The notes: generated from the sequence alone by a model not told the origin. 64,000 nt of DNA from Cunninghamia lanceolata (GCA_027924645.1 BSBN01000494.1:2552001-2616000), one strand, 5' to 3'; shown: positions 10,601 through 23,108, counted from the first letter of the stretch. Program-made: numbers and translations.

Positions 10601-12709
10601 AAAATAAAATGGGTATAATTATATAACTCACAACATCATCTAACATTGGTTTAAAAGCTAGCATTGTCGTTATAATCTAATTCACATTGATACTAAAACC
10701 ATAACAATCTATTTCACGTAAAACTCCTAAGTTCTTCATTTAATATTCATATATTGAATTGAATCGGTTCTATTCTAAAAAGGCAATTACTCTAAGAAGA
10801 TAAATCTATCCTAATAAGGTAATTAACTAGCTTGATAACTACAACTCCCTTAAACAGATATAATTATAAGAACCCCAAACCCTTACCTTTCAAACCTCAA
10901 GAATTCAAGAATTCAAAGAAGATTTAAAATTTTTATAAGAACAAGAAGATTTTCTTATCGAATCGTTTACTCAACTAAGATAACTTAAATTTCACCTTCC
11001 TAATATAAACTGATATTTAAATAAGAATCATATTCTACTACTATGATTGAATCAAATCCTAAGAGGTGAGTCAAAAATAGAATCTTCCTAACGCACGTCC
11101 ACAACACTAAATCTTTAAAACGCGAACTTCCATTTACTAGAGATTTGCTATTCTGGCAAAATTAAAAATAGTTATGCTCCAGAGAACTAAATGCCTTCCA
11201 GATTGAATGCAGATCATGGAGGATTTAATGAGGAAAACAAAAACTTAAGAGGATTACAAGATATGTGACCAGGGTATTATCTTGTCACAGAGTATCCATA
11301 CAGTGGTGCTTTGTAACTGCAAGAAATGACCAAACTTGATCACAGATTGGATGACCAAGCATGATGTAGGTTCTACAGAGCTATTGCTACTGAAGGATTG
11401 GCTAGGTAGAATAAAAAATGACTTCATGGTTTAGAAAGGACGGTTATAAAATAAACACTTAAACCAGAAGCCCAAGCAGATATTAGCCACCTGCAACAAA
11501 TTTTACTTGAAGCTGGTGCAGATTCCAATGGCACTTTTACTACCAAGCATTAGATGATTAGAAGAAAAAAACAAAAAGGCTCAGGGCTAGTTCAACGATG
11601 CCGATCTAAGAGGATCTACAATCTGAATTTATGGCTAGATTGCAGTGCAAGAATTTAATAACCATTACGCTAAAAAAACAAGGAAGGCTCAAACATTGAC
11701 CAGCAGTTTGTGGCCAATCATAGGAAAGGAATATCATATCAACCAAAGGGGTTGTGTACCAGCAAAGTTGCTTGATAAAAGCCCTAGTAAATCTTGCATA
11801 AACTGGAGTTGAGGATTGGACAAGAGCCTTTGCAATGTCTGACAAGGCCGATACTGATCATTCCCACTTCCTCTGCATGCAGGGTAAAAATGTCCTAGTA
11901 CCTACGGGAATTATTATGTCAAGTTCCTTTGAGGCTGGAAAGCAAAAGATTTGGTTATGAGGAAAGTCAATAAAAGAAGCAAAAGACTTTGGTTGCAATT
12001 AATGGGAAAACAAAGATGTGAAAATTAAATTTGAATGCTGAGCTAGGCCCCTCTAAAACAATTGATATAGTGCTATGGAAAATATTTAAAGTTTGGGATT
12101 ATGATAAATCATCCATATGATTAGACATAGAGCTTGCTTGATCAACGTGGTCAATCTCATCTTGTGTTGAAGGCACAACCGAATATGCTTCAGAAGTTAG
12201 ACAAGGAGAACAAGCGACAAGAAGAGGTAGGCTCAAAGGATTGAAATATGGATCTACAACCTATCTGGATGCCTTGCTTACAAGTTTTGGTGGTGGCAAG
12301 ACAACCCAGAAAAATTTCATCACTCTAAAAGAAGTATTATCCAAGAAGTGAAACAAACCTCAATAAAGTGCAAGCAAGTTTGGGGTGTAAAAATAAAAGA
12401 GATGCCTATGCTGGAAATGGTACATGACAATTGTGTCACTTGAAAATGGACAAGTAAATATGTATGCAAACATATAAGCATAAACTTAACATGCAATCTA
12501 ATTGATAGAATATCTCATACAGGGCTACTTTGCAATTTTATGTCAAATCCTATAAGCTATACTATTACTAAGGGTGTATAGGAAGACCACGGATATGAAG
12601 GGATAGGAAGACCAGCCAACTATCAGGCATGGAAAAGGCTGATTACAGAGAAATATTCCTACACAGATACACCATAATCACAAATAACATTTATCCCATA
12701 ATTGAAATG
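7681..12709. other. E1 interior without recognisable genes
   Basis: The first 550 bp and about 11.2-12.7 kb are purine-rich on +. The 8.24-11.15 kb part is rich in A and C on + with very few G, so a second element on the opposite strand may be nested there. No retroviral-type protein motif was found on either strand, and ORFs stay below 100 codons. Confidence 0.5.
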
Positions 12710-14382
12710 ACATACCCAGAAATTTGTCCTTGAACTTCTGAATTCTCTTCCTCCATTCCTCCTCTGCAAAACAACTCTTTCCCCTCCACAAATGACTCCC
12801 ATCAACTGAAAATAGGCAAACTCAATTAATTTTCCACTACCAAAAATTTGTTACAGGGAATCCCACTTCTCTTAAAAAAAATAGAAAACAATTAATTTTA
12901 CTTCTGAAAGAGATTCGACAACTCACAAAACATAATTTTCATTCACTAACAAAATGTTGCCCGTGAAACCAAATAAAATCTCAACAATAAAATAATATCA
13001 TTTGCTTATGACACATGTTTTAATAAAGTCATTAAAATAATGAATTTAATCTATACCACAACTCATTAATAATAATAAATCCAATAATGCATTACCCAAA
13101 ACATACCTAGGCTTAACAAGCAAAACTCGACAATACCCCAACAACCACATGACGACCAAAACCAAGACAAGAATCTTAGAGCAACAACAAGACCCATGAC
13201 ACCAACTGAAAACAGAAACTAACCTAGGGAAAACCTCATGCTATCTCCATCAATGTTATCCATGGAGTAGGGCCTGCTCAGACCTGCTAAGTTAGGTGGA
13301 GTCGAGGCCTGGTACCTACAACCTGCGTAAGAACAATGGTTTGTATACAAGTATATGCAAATACACCAAGCACATAGAGTCAGGGAATTACAGTGTAGTA
13401 GGGTACTCGAATGAATAATACTACACCGTCCTGGCTCACAAGCATAACAATAAACACAAACATCTTTAACTAGCAAAGTGTAATATAAAACTACCAACTA
13501 TCTCTGAAACAAATTGAAGTGGGTCATACAATTCACACTCCAGAATTGAATCTTCTTTTAGAATTTCCTTTCCTTTCTCTACAAAATATTTCTCTGAAAC
13601 ATGCCTCTTCCCAAAACTCTTCCAGAATAAACATAACCACAGACATAAAAATCCCTCTCACACCAAAACCTCCCAAGACCAAAAATAGACAACAACCATT
13701 AATTCCAGTAACCCCCAAATCTAATACACAATCCCCTTCATTAAGAGAAATTTGAAATTTTACTTAACGTAGAATTTTTGGTTTCTTGACAACTAGCCAA
13801 CAATAAATGATTATTCAAAAAATCATTAAACTAGTATCCAATACTATTTTTCAAAAATACGATATACTAATTAATCCTATAACTTATGACATAGATACTA
13901 ATAAAATCATAGCATATTCCACTTAATCTTTATTGGAATTTATTTAAATAATATTCCAATTTAAGCAAAATACTATAAGATTTAGCATAATGATAACAAA
14001 GAACACATAGACATGCGTAAACAAACTCAACAATGCTCCACAACACGTGACGACCAACAACAAGAAACAAGGATTAGACATTGCATCACGACACATGACT
14101 ACAACAAAAGACTGGAACTGGCCTAGCAGAATAAACCTCATGTTATCTCCGTCAACATAATCCATGGTGTAGGGCCCGCTCAGGCCTGCTAAGTAAGAAC
14201 AATGGGTTGTATGCAAATACACCAAGCACACAGAGTCAGGGAATTGTAGTGTAGCAAGGTACTCGAACGAGTAATACTACACCGTCCCGGCTCACAAGAA
14301 TAACAATAAACACAAACATCATTAATTGGCAAAGTGCAATATAAAACTACTAACTATCTCAGGATAAAATGAGGGGCATTAC
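12710..14382 (-). repeat. Tandem pair of ~0.82-0.85-kb units inside E1
   Basis: The stretches 12710-13529 and 13530-14382 align over their length. They are strongest over the last ~350 bp (TCAGGGAATT, GTACTCGAA, ATACTACACCGTCC, CACAAGCATAACAATAAACA). On the minus strand the right unit starts TGTAATGCCCCTCAT and the left one TGTATGACCCACTTC, which look like LTR starts. They may be LTRs of a collapsed nested element or a short tandem array. Confidence 0.6.
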
Positions 14383-15726
14383 ACAAGCATGTAAAAGAGC
14401 AGAAAGGCGCTTTGCAAGTCTTGATTTCATGAAGGAGTCCACAGTAGGATAGAAAGGTGTTTTGCAGATTTAATGAATAGCATAGGAGGAAGATTAAACA
14501 AAACATTGAGATAAGCTATGTAAGGTGCAGTTTTATTCGAACCTGGGTGAACTGGAGGAAATGGTTGTGTAAAGGAAGAGGTTTGCAAAATAAACCCTAA
14601 ATTTTAATCAAAAGTATTGTTCTATTTTAGTGTAAACATTACCAATGGATGCATGGTTGATAGGAGTAATGATATCAAAGTTTATGGTATTAACTATATG
14701 GAGTTCAACAAAACGGCACGTAAATTTGCCTAGCATAGTTGATTTATGATCTTCAAATCATAGTTCAAAACTGTGCAGTCATTTTTAGGGTATATAAGGT
14801 GTGAAAGGGGAATTTTTTGAATTATTTGGAACTTAGAGAAAGAACATAAATTATTTCACTTTTCATATTGGTGGTTTGATGGTGTCTCAATATGCATTAT
14901 CAATGGTGTATGGGAAAGTTGGTTATTTGAAAAACACTTGAAGTTATGTGATTGTGAATTCAAAATTTAAATGTACATTTGTATGCATTGGAGTGATAAG
15001 GAAAATAAGGATTGGAGGTAAATGAGTCCATCATTGATCAAAATTGATATCATTATTTTTAACATTTGAAAGTGGTCACACATTATGTTTGTGGTTCTGA
15101 TGCCATTTGATAGAAATTTGAGAGACTTGCATGCTTGTGCTAGTGAAGAGTCTAAAGCAAATGGATAGACTGTAAGCATATTATATTGGAGGTAGGCGGC
15201 ATCGGAGGATGGAGGATTTTCCATCATCTCAAGTTAGCTTCTCACTTTGAGATGATGCTTTGCATGAGGAGCATTTTTGGTTTTGGTTGTTTTTCTTTTC
15301 TTTGTTGATGCTGACAGATTTGAAGAATGTATGTTTTGTGAAGATTTTGTTTTGGAGACAGGTTTGGGATTTGGTGTTGAGCTCAATATGGATTGTTGTC
15401 TAGTGAGATTCAAAGAGTATATGATCAAGAATTATACCCTTTCGCGGTCACTAGACAATGGCAAAGATTTGTCATATCTCTTAGGGTTCATTGTCGAATA
15501 ATTCAAGACTGTGATTTGAGATTTCGGGACTAAAGAGCTCAAGAACACAACTTGAACCTATGCCTTTCTGAGGGTAGATGAGACAGCATGATGGAGCCCT
15601 GCTTGGTTTAGGATTTGTTCTTTGGGAGAAGATCTTCTATAAAATATGTGTCCATATTATGTAATCAACTTTATTGAGTATTTTAGCATTCAGGGGGGTA
15701 CCTTGGTACTATTGCAGGAACAATGT
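14383..15726. other. 3' interior of E1, no gene
   Basis: Continuation of E1 interior. From about 15180 to the polypurine tract it matches the reverse complement of 21092-21660 in element E2 (GGCATCGGAGGATGGAGG, GATGATGCTTTGCATGAG). Short ORFs here are not conserved as protein. Confidence 0.6.
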
Positions 15727-15740
15727 AATAAGGGGAGGAA
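15727..15740 (+). other. Polypurine tract of E1
   Basis: AATAAGGGGAGGAA immediately before the 3' LTR, as expected for plus-strand priming. Confidence 0.85.
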
Positions 15741-15927
15741 TGTTGGCATAATAACAATCGTATTACATTGTTAGCGTTTGGTATTAGTTTGTTAACTACC
15801 ACTGGTTATTAGTAGTTATCTGGTTATGAGTAGTTATATTCGGTTACATATAATCGAATTCCCCTCATAGTTTATATACATGATTTTGTATCTGCATATC
15901 ATCGAATCAATAAATAGTTTTACTTCA
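15741..15927 (+). repeat. 3' LTR of E1
   Basis: 187 bp, TGTTGGCATAATAAC...TTTTACTTCA, matching the 5' LTR with a few substitutions and one 4-bp indel. It is followed by the ATAAT target duplication. Confidence 0.93.
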
Positions 15928-16200
15928 ATAATATATCTAGACTATTTTAGAATATTATAGATAATTTATTATTATTAAATATTATAATAATATATCTAAC
16001 CTATATTATAATATTACATTATATAATTATAATAATTCTTAAGATATATAATATAATTAGAATTAGGCTTGGATGCTACTAGCATACTTATATTTAGAAA
16101 ATATATCTAATAGGCACCTTAAGAAGATATCTCTTGGCATACTTTAGATATATTTTTTAAATATAGGTCTGCTAGTTTATATTATATTTGTAGACACCTA
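15928..16200. repeat. AT-rich tail and right end of repeat unit 1
   Basis: The AT-rich sequence continues from 7475. It then reads TTAGAATTAGGCTTGGATGCTACTA and TATTTAGAAAATATATCTAA, matched near 25165-25260 after array 2. This marks the right end of the repeated unit. Confidence 0.7.
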
Positions 16201-16968
16201 AATCTAACCATGTCCTAACATCACTAGATTTGTCCCCCATCTATTTTATTTCACCGAGAGGCAAACTACAATTGCAGCGGGGGTGGAGATGAGAGCAGTC
16301 ATTTTTGGTTGTAAATATAAACCCAAAAAAATAAAATAAATTACAAATGAAAAATTAAATATAAATTTAAAATAAATAAAGATTGTCAGGTTGCCAGTGC
16401 CAAATAAAGAAAACTCATATTAAATTTTCTGCATGCATTGGACAATTTGGAATATAAACGAAAAAAATTAAAATGAAAAGATAATAAAAAGGAATTAATT
16501 TGCAATTAAAGGCTGCCTGTCGTCGCCAGTATGTAAAGGTCGGCAACATTATTGTTGAGCTTATTTTAAATATATTCAGAAGATGGAGCCTGGGCACCGA
16601 CCTATGCATTCATTTGAGAGCTAGTATTGAAAGGGAGCACATTAATGTGCAGCTTCAGTCCATTTTCAAAACAATCCTTTGCCTGAAACATTTACTGCTC
16701 TTGTTGAGAAGAGGCGTGGAATCCAAGATGCCATTGTAGAATTGAATTGGATTGCTCACATCACAGGTCTCCCACTCCTCTGCACAAACCCTCTCCAAAG
16801 TAGGTTTAAAATGATATTTTTAGTTTGTATTGGAAAGGCCGATGTTGGCTTTGCCCCTATTTTTGCATGCATTCTATGCTTATATTATGTGACTGGGTTT
16901 TCGTGCCTTATCTACCCTAAATTGAGAAAATACTAATAGTTGAGTTTGGACATGGATATTGGTGTGCA
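16201..16968. other. Mixed sequence upstream of the root-cap fragment
   Basis: No family was identified. An open stretch at about 16679-16800 reads PETFTALVEKRRGIQDAI followed by ELNWIAHITG, which vaguely resembles retroelement-derived reverse-transcriptase tails, but this is too weak to call. Confidence 0.35.
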
Positions 16969-16969
16969 G

Positions 16970-17292
16970 TGTGCAATACACCCGGAGGTGTGTGCCGGGA
17001 TCCTCAGTTCATTGGAGGAGATGGCATCATGTTCTATTTCCATGGGAAGAAAGACCAAAATTTCTATTTGGTGTTTGACTCAGAGCTCCACATCAATGCT
17101 CACTTCATCGGCAAGAGAGGAGAGGGAATGGGAAGAGACTTCATGTGGGTGCAGTCCATTAGAGTGCTCTTCCACGAAAACCACCAACTCTTCATCGGAG
17201 CCAACAAGTTGCCAGTCTCATGGGATGATTCCCTTGACCACCTAGCCATTGCCTTGGACGACAAATCAATACTTGTCAATTCAAAGTGTTAG
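16970..17292 (+). pseudogene. Root-cap/LEA-related domain gene fragment
   Basis: After a plausible acceptor (GGTGTGCAG) the frame reads VCNTPGGVCRDPQFIGGDG, MFYFHGKKDQNFYLVFD, HINAHFIGKRGEGMGRDF, WVQSIRVLF, FIGANKLPVSWDDSLDHL and then stops at TAG (17290-17292). This matches the plant root-cap domain found in LEA-related secreted proteins: Cys-rich CNxPGGVCxDPxFxGGDG, then FYFHGKK, HINAHFIGR, WVQSxxxLF and WDDxxD. The N-terminal Cys-rich exon is not found, and the usual C-terminal half after the WDD segment is absent, so this is probably a truncated copy. The 107 codons themselves are undamaged. It lies between the two telomere-like repeat units. Confidence 0.8.
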
Positions 17293-17403
17293 TTTATTTC
17301 CTTATTTGAATTAATGCTTTACATCATTTGTTTCAAACTCACACTGTCCTTTTTATATTGCTTATTGCCTTATTTGAATGTTTAATAAAATGAAGGGATG
17401 TAG

Positions 17404-17489
17404 AATATCTTTTGGGCTGGCCTTGTTATGGCTTGCTTGCTCCCACAATATCTTTTGGGCTAGCCTTGTTACGGCTTGCTTGCTCCCAC
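17404..17489. repeat. 43-bp tandem duplication
   Basis: Two units (17404-17446, 17447-17489) of AATATCTTTTGGGCT..CCTTGTTA, differing at two positions, just 3' of the root-cap fragment. Confidence 0.9.
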
Positions 17490-18408
17490 AGTTATGTGGA
17501 TGCACAAGCGCTGAGTGCGATCGCTAACTCAACATAATCAGTGAAAGATCTATACTCCATTACATTTTAAATCTTTCCTTCTAGCTAATAGATGTATAAG
17601 AAGTAGTTATTGTTCTTTTGGATAATAGATGCGTAAGAGGTAATTGTTTTCCTTTTCATGACACCCATTTTGGGGTTGTATGCCATTGTCACGCCTCTTT
17701 CCAGAATGGATATGGAGGTTTGTTAACTTGTATTAGTTTATTATCGTTGTTTTCAATTTTTCAAGTGGTAAAAAGTAAGCAATTTTAATTTAGGATTTCT
17801 TTTTTTCTAAGAATGATTATATCTTAGTTTATTTATCATTTCATTCATACACAAAAATCATAAATAATCATTCTATTTTAAATTGCCAAAAAGAAATGTT
17901 TTTACTATTGAATTGAAATTTATTTGGCTGAAATTAAACAGTTTTTTAAGAAAGATTCATTCTTATAGATTATTTATTTTATTTTTTTAATTTCCATTAA
18001 GAACTTCATCTAAAAAGTGAACTTTCTAATTTTAAATGATTTTTTGACCTTAATGTGACATTTATCTTTTAATTACTAAATTTTGTTGGAGTCTCATTAT
18101 CATTTTAGTAATTTTATTTGTGTTTCTATTTAGAAATAATGATTGGATTAAAATTAGCAAGTCATTTAATTGTTTCAATTTAAATCTTTTCTTGCAATCT
18201 AATTTATTCGTTATGTTAAAGGAAAATTAAATTTAGTTATATCCATTTTTATTTTAATTGATTTAGTCTAACATACTTAATGATGAGGAAGTTAAACCAG
18301 CCATATTAATTATTACATATCTCAATACTATTCCTATTAATAAATCTTTTCTTCACTTAAAATGTTTTTCGTAGCATTAAAATTCAAATACAAAAGCTAA
18401 AACCATTA
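17490..18408. other. AT-rich stretch, nothing recognised
   Basis: T-rich noncoding sequence with long homopolymer-like patches. No conserved frame on either strand. Confidence 0.5.
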
Positions 18409-18420
18409 TGATACCAAGCA

Positions 18421-18535
18421 GGGCTTAAATTTGATAGTCAACCTTACCTCAAGTAATTTTTTTATGACAATTATGTATTCAATGTTGCCTTTAAAATATT
18501 ATGAAACATATTAGTATAAGTAAATTTTATAAAAA

Positions 18536-18627
<92 letters not shown>

Positions 18628-18759
18628 CATAATCCTATATAAATTTTGACAGTTTGTCCAAAATCTTTCCTTTCATATGATGTAGTCTTTTTAAAATTTT
18701 GATTGTATTTTATAGCAAAAATGCCTAAATACAGCTCTATAACTGTCAAATTTAAGCCC
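18421..18759. mobile_element. Foldback MITE-like element with (TA)n core
   Basis: Terminal inverted repeats GGGCTTAAATTTGATAGT (18421-18438) and its complement ACTGTCAAATTTAAGCCC (18742-18759) match at 17 of 18 positions. The 10-bp direct repeat TGATACCAAG at 18409-18418 and 18760-18769 fits a target duplication; two extra bases (CA) lie on the left side. A 9-11-bp duplication with G-starting ends is typical of Mutator-like MITEs. The interior holds an 88-bp TA run. An ORF with a poly-Ile-Tyr run on the minus strand is only the TA repeat. Confidence 0.75.
18539..18626. repeat. (TA)n microsatellite
   Basis: Uninterrupted TA dinucleotides, about 44 copies, inside the foldback element. Confidence 0.97.
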
Positions 18760-18769
18760 TGATACCAAG

Positions 18770-19250
18770 TGCATTTTTTCAAAAGGAGATGCATAATATA
18801 TCTAAAAATAGTTAAACATATAAAGTAAATCAATTATTAGTTTTATTTTAAAAATAATATTTAAATAATTATATAAATTGTATGTTGGTGAGTATAAATG
18901 GTAATATATAATATTAAAGTAATAATATTTTTTTGGACAAATGTTATTTGTATTTTAGGTACTGAATTAAAGTATTTGTAAATATATAATATGAATATGA
19001 TGTAAAATGCAACTTTCTTACTCACCACTAAACCATTTTAAGGTTATAGAAAATCAATTAAGGGGAAAACCAAATCTTCCTACAAATTAAATCTTCACAA
19101 TGTAAAAATATCAAATCATAAATAATGCATGTAAGTTACTAATAACAATATTTTCCTATCTCTCAACCCTTTGTACCTCTTAAAGATGCACAATTAAATC
19201 ATACGTACAAGTCTAATTTAATGATAATACTTGAGACCTAACTCTAGCAC
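18770..19250. other. AT-rich stretch, no gene
   Basis: AT-rich noncoding sequence. Around 19155-19210 (ACCCTTTGTACCTCTTAAAG) it matches 25360-25415, which suggests the repeated unit begins here and recurs partially after unit 2. Confidence 0.5.
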
Positions 19251-19371
19251 ATCCATTGAAGAAAGTAGGCATTGCTTCTAAAAATGGCATAAGCTATAAG
19301 AATGATGTGTAAGGGGGTGCTACACAACTATTCATTTATCCATTCAATGCAAGTATTCCAAATGTTGCACA
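19251..19371. repeat. Flank of large repeat unit, copy 2
   Basis: Matches 4431-4563 (AGCTATAAGAATGATG, CTATTCATTTATCCATTC, AGTATTCCAAATGTTGCAC) and again precedes a TTAGGG-type array. Confidence 0.75.
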
Positions 19372-19744
19372 AGGGTCTATATATTGAAAAGAGTGCAAGG
19401 ATTTAAAATATTATGCAAACTCTTTATTTGTAATAGAATGATGCAAGCCATAGTTCAAAATAATGACACAAAGGAGATGATTACTCTGAACACAATGCAC
19501 TAAAACAATGTGAAGTTTGGGACCAAAACATTCTCCTTAAATCTAAAGCATCTGAATCTTTAATATTATTGTTAAAAATACATAAAAAAAATAAATTTAG
19601 AATTAGGAAATGGTTTATAACAATGTAGTTTGAAATGTTCACAAATAATTTACTAAACTTGGGTTCCTTCCTCACAGGGCCTGGATCTAGGTCCACTTTT
19701 GGAAAGTGTGTCAAGGGGAATGTTCACAAATAATTTACATTTAT

Positions 19745-20927
19745 CAATTTTATAATTAGGGTTAGGGTTAGGGTTAGGATTAAAATTATTGTTAAGGTTA
19801 GGGTTGGGTTAGGACTAGGTTAGGGTTAGGATTAGAATTAGAGTTAGAAATAGGGTTAGGGTTATGATTATGGTTAGAATTAGGGTTACAATTAGAATTA
19901 GGTTTAGGGTTAGGTATAAAATTAGGGTTATGATTAGGGTTATGGTTACAATTTATGTAGGGTAAGAATTAGCATTAGAATTAAAATTAGGATTAGAATT
20001 ATGGCTAGGATTAAAATTAACATTAGGATTAAAAAGGGTTAGGGCTAGAATTAGGTTTAGATTAGTGTTACAATTAAGGGTTAGGATTACAATTAAATTT
20101 AGGGTTAGGGTTATAATTAGGGTTAGGGTTAGATTTGGGTTACGTTAAGGGTTATGATTAGAATTATATTTAGATTTAGGTTTAGGGTTAGGATTAGAAT
20201 TAGGTTTACAATTAAGGTTTGAAGTATGGTTATCATTATAATTAGGGTTAGAACTAGGGTCAAGGTTAGGGTTAGGGTTTGAATTAGGGTTAAGGTTAGG
20301 TTTAGGGTTAGAATAAGCATTAGGGTTAGAATTATTGTTAGAATTATGTTTAGGGTTAGGGTTACAATTAGGGTTAGATTTACGATTATGGTTAGGGTTA
20401 GAATTATGTTTAGAATTAAGGTTAAAAGTAGGATTTGAATAGGGTTTATAATCAAAATTAGGGTTAGAATTAGAATTATGATTAGAGTAGAATTATGGTT
20501 AGGAATAAAATTAGTGTTAGGATTAGAAGTAGGGTTATGCTTTGAATTAGGTTTAGGGTTACAGTTAGAATTAGTGTTACAGTTAAATGAAGGTTACGCT
20601 AAGGGTTAGGATTAGAATTATATTTAGAATTAGGTTTAGGGTTAGGGTTAGGGTTTAAATTAGCGTTAAGGTTAGGGTTAGGATTTGGGTTAGAATTTGA
20701 ATAAGGACTAAAATTAGGTTTAGGGTTAGAATGACGATTAGGGTTATGATTAGGGTTAGGGTAATGATTATAATTAGAGTTACAATTAGGGAAAATATAT
20801 ATAACCAAAAACATTAGGGTTAGGGTTTAGGATAGAATTATGATTACTAATAGAATTAGGTTTAGGGACACAATTAGAATTAGGCTTACAATCAGGGAAC
20901 ATATAACCAAAGGGTTGGGTTTACAAT
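19745..20927 (+). repeat. Degenerate TTAGGG-type hexamer array 2, left part
   Basis: Same hexamer vocabulary as array 1, G-rich strand on +. A block at about 20585-20815 (ending in ATTAGAGTTACAATTAGGG and AAATATATATAACC) recurs near 23755-24010 on the other side of the inserted retroelement, so a higher-order unit of several hundred bases existed before insertion. Asn/Pro and Leu/Thr ORFs on the minus strand are hexamer artefacts. Confidence 0.93.
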
Positions 20928-21091
20928 TGCAGAAAATCAGAGAAGATAGTGTTTATTTGATGATATGCAAATACAAAACAATGTATATAAACTTTGAGGG
21001 AGTTGACAGTTAGGGACAGTTATATGGTTATACCAAACTACCAATTGGAACTACCAACCGAACCAAACCATAACAATGTAATATGCCAACA
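20928..21091 (-). repeat. 3' LTR of E2
   Basis: 164 bp, ends TGCAGAAAATC and ATATGCCAACA on +. Nearly identical to 23109-23272. Confidence 0.93.
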
Positions 21092-21105
21092 TTCCCCCCC
21101 TTATT
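21092..21105 (-). other. Polypurine tract of E2
   Basis: C-rich on + (TTCCCCCCCTTATT), hence purine-rich on the element's own strand, immediately before its 3' LTR. Confidence 0.85.
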
Positions 21106-23094
21106 ACATTGTTCTTGCAATAGTACTAAGGGACCCCCCCTGAATGCTAAAATACTCAACAAAGCTGATTACATAATATGAAAACATACTTTATAGAAGA
21201 TCTTCTCCCGAAGAACAAATCCTAAACCAAGCGAGGCTCCATTGTGCTATCTTGTCTAGCCTCGGAAAGGCATAGCTTCGAGCTGTGTTCTTGAGCTCTT
21301 TAGTCCCAAGCTCTCAAATCACAGATTCTTGAATTATTCAACAATGAACCCTAAGAGATATGACAGATCTCTGTAATTGTCTATTGACCGCGAAAGGGTA
21401 TAATTCTAGATCATATACTCTTTGAAGCTCATTGGACAACAATTCATATTGAGCTCAACACCAAATCCCAAACCTATCTCCAAAACAAAATCTTCACAAA
21501 ACATACATTCTTTAAATCCATCAGCATCAACAAAGAAAAGCAAAACAACCAAAACAAAAAATGCTTCTCATGCAAAGCATCATCTCAAAGCGAGAAGTTG
21601 ACTTGAGATGATGGAAAATCCTCCATCCTCCGATGCCACCAGCCTCCAATATGACCCCTATTATACATTAACTAACTGATGTCTTGGATAAGTCTTTGGA
21701 GGCCTCATCAGGTGTAATATAAATGGCCCTGAGAGTACAAGCAATGTTTGATGTAGCCATGATGAAATAAAATAAACAAGGTGTCAGATTCCCCCCAAAA
21801 TGCACCTTTTACAATATAGTGTGAACACAAATATATCCTTATAACTCTAATGTTTTCCACCTTATTACTCCAAAAGCAAAAAACATACCCTTATCTCTCC
21901 TCTTTAATAATGAACTTTTAAACCAACTACGCTAGTTATAAACATTAATGTTTATGTAAGTAATAGCAATGCTTAAAATCAACATCCTAAAATGCATACC
22001 TCTAAATAATTTATCTCCTTACATAGAAAAGATGTCATCGTCACTTTTACAAGGAAATCCTAACACCTTATTTAATTTCCCACATAAAAAAAAAAACTTC
22101 TTACCCCTTTCACACTGTAATACACCTAAAGTCTCACTTCCAATACATAAAAAACTAGGGGGAGAAATAAGTGCAGGTACTCGTCTTCAAAATCTCCTTT
22201 CCTTTAAGTGGTTTTTCATCTAATCAACCAGCTTTGTAAATGCCATAGTAAGTTGGGCTAATTTAAACTTGGTTGCAATATTCAAATTGAAACACATACA
22301 TCAACACTTTTGGGATTATTCACATTTTCTTCCGGCCTTCTTCTATTCTTCTCTATATTTTTTATTTTATTTCATCCAAGTTTAGTTCTTCAAATCTCTT
22401 GCGAATTGCCTCTTCAACCTATCTAACAGTTTCTTCTTTCAAAAAATTTAACTCTACCTCACGTTGACGTCTTGTCTTTTCTTCTTCTTCTACAAACTGA
22501 AGGAAACTTGCTTCTGTCTTATGCAAATGGAAGCACATTAAACACCTCCAAAAATCTATATGTCCATAACTACATGCACATGTTTTAAACAGATCACGTA
22601 TTCCTTATTTGACCTTGGCTCTCAAACAGATCACATATCATCATACTTGCAACATTTGCTCAATTAGTAGATGCATCTCCACAAAAATTTGTAGGCTCTG
22701 GGCCTCCGCAGCAAGTGATCAAAATTGAGGTAGTAGTACTTCCCTCCACAAATTCCCGTCACTAGCATCAAAAAGCATAAGACATATCCAACTTGCTCAT
22801 TTCCTTCAATCTCTTTCCATAACTTTCACAAAGCTATTACAACAATGAACAAGGAAATCCATGGCAAACTACTACGCAAGTGTGAACTGTGAAGACATTG
22901 GCATCTGCGGCCACAACAACAAATAACAAGAGATCAGCGTGTGAATGTTCGAAGCAAGCTTCCTCCAATTGCTATGATTTGTTTTTCTATAGGCACCACG
23001 CTTCAGCTGTGTGGTCTCCAATCTCCACGTCCCTTCAAACAAAAACCAAGGAAAAAATGATTACAAGTTGATGCTAACAATCCCCTATCGCCAT

Positions 23095-23106
23095 GCTCTG
23101 ATACCA
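23095..23106 (-). other. Primer binding site of E2
   Basis: GCTCTGATACCA on +, i.e. TGGTATCAGAGC on the element strand, two bases from its 5' LTR. Confidence 0.95.
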
Positions 23107-23108
23107 TA

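Larger units (their letters stand above)
7476..15927 (+). mobile_element. LTR retrotransposon E1, large non-autonomous type
   Basis: Two direct LTRs (7476-7666 and 15741-15927, starting TGTTGGCATAATAAC and ending TTTACTTCA) enclose about 8.07 kb. The 5-bp target duplication ATAAT is exact at 7471-7475 and 15928-15932. A primer site TGGTATCAGAGC follows the left LTR and a polypurine tract precedes the right one, so the element lies on +. No gag, protease, reverse transcriptase or integrase reading was found inside, so it resembles a LARD-type element, possibly with nested insertions. The LTRs differ at roughly 14 positions by eye. Its last 0.5 kb of interior (15.2-15.74 kb) matches that of element E2 in reverse orientation, so both belong to one family. 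Confidence 0.93.

Noticed and set aside
13219..14231. Two similar minus-strand frames suggesting a duplicated gene
   Set aside because: The similarity is at DNA level across the 0.8-kb tandem units, including noncoding parts; frames are short and end at different places.
18471..18833. 120-codon minus-strand frame with Tyr-Ile run
   Set aside because: Produced by the (TA)n core of the foldback element.
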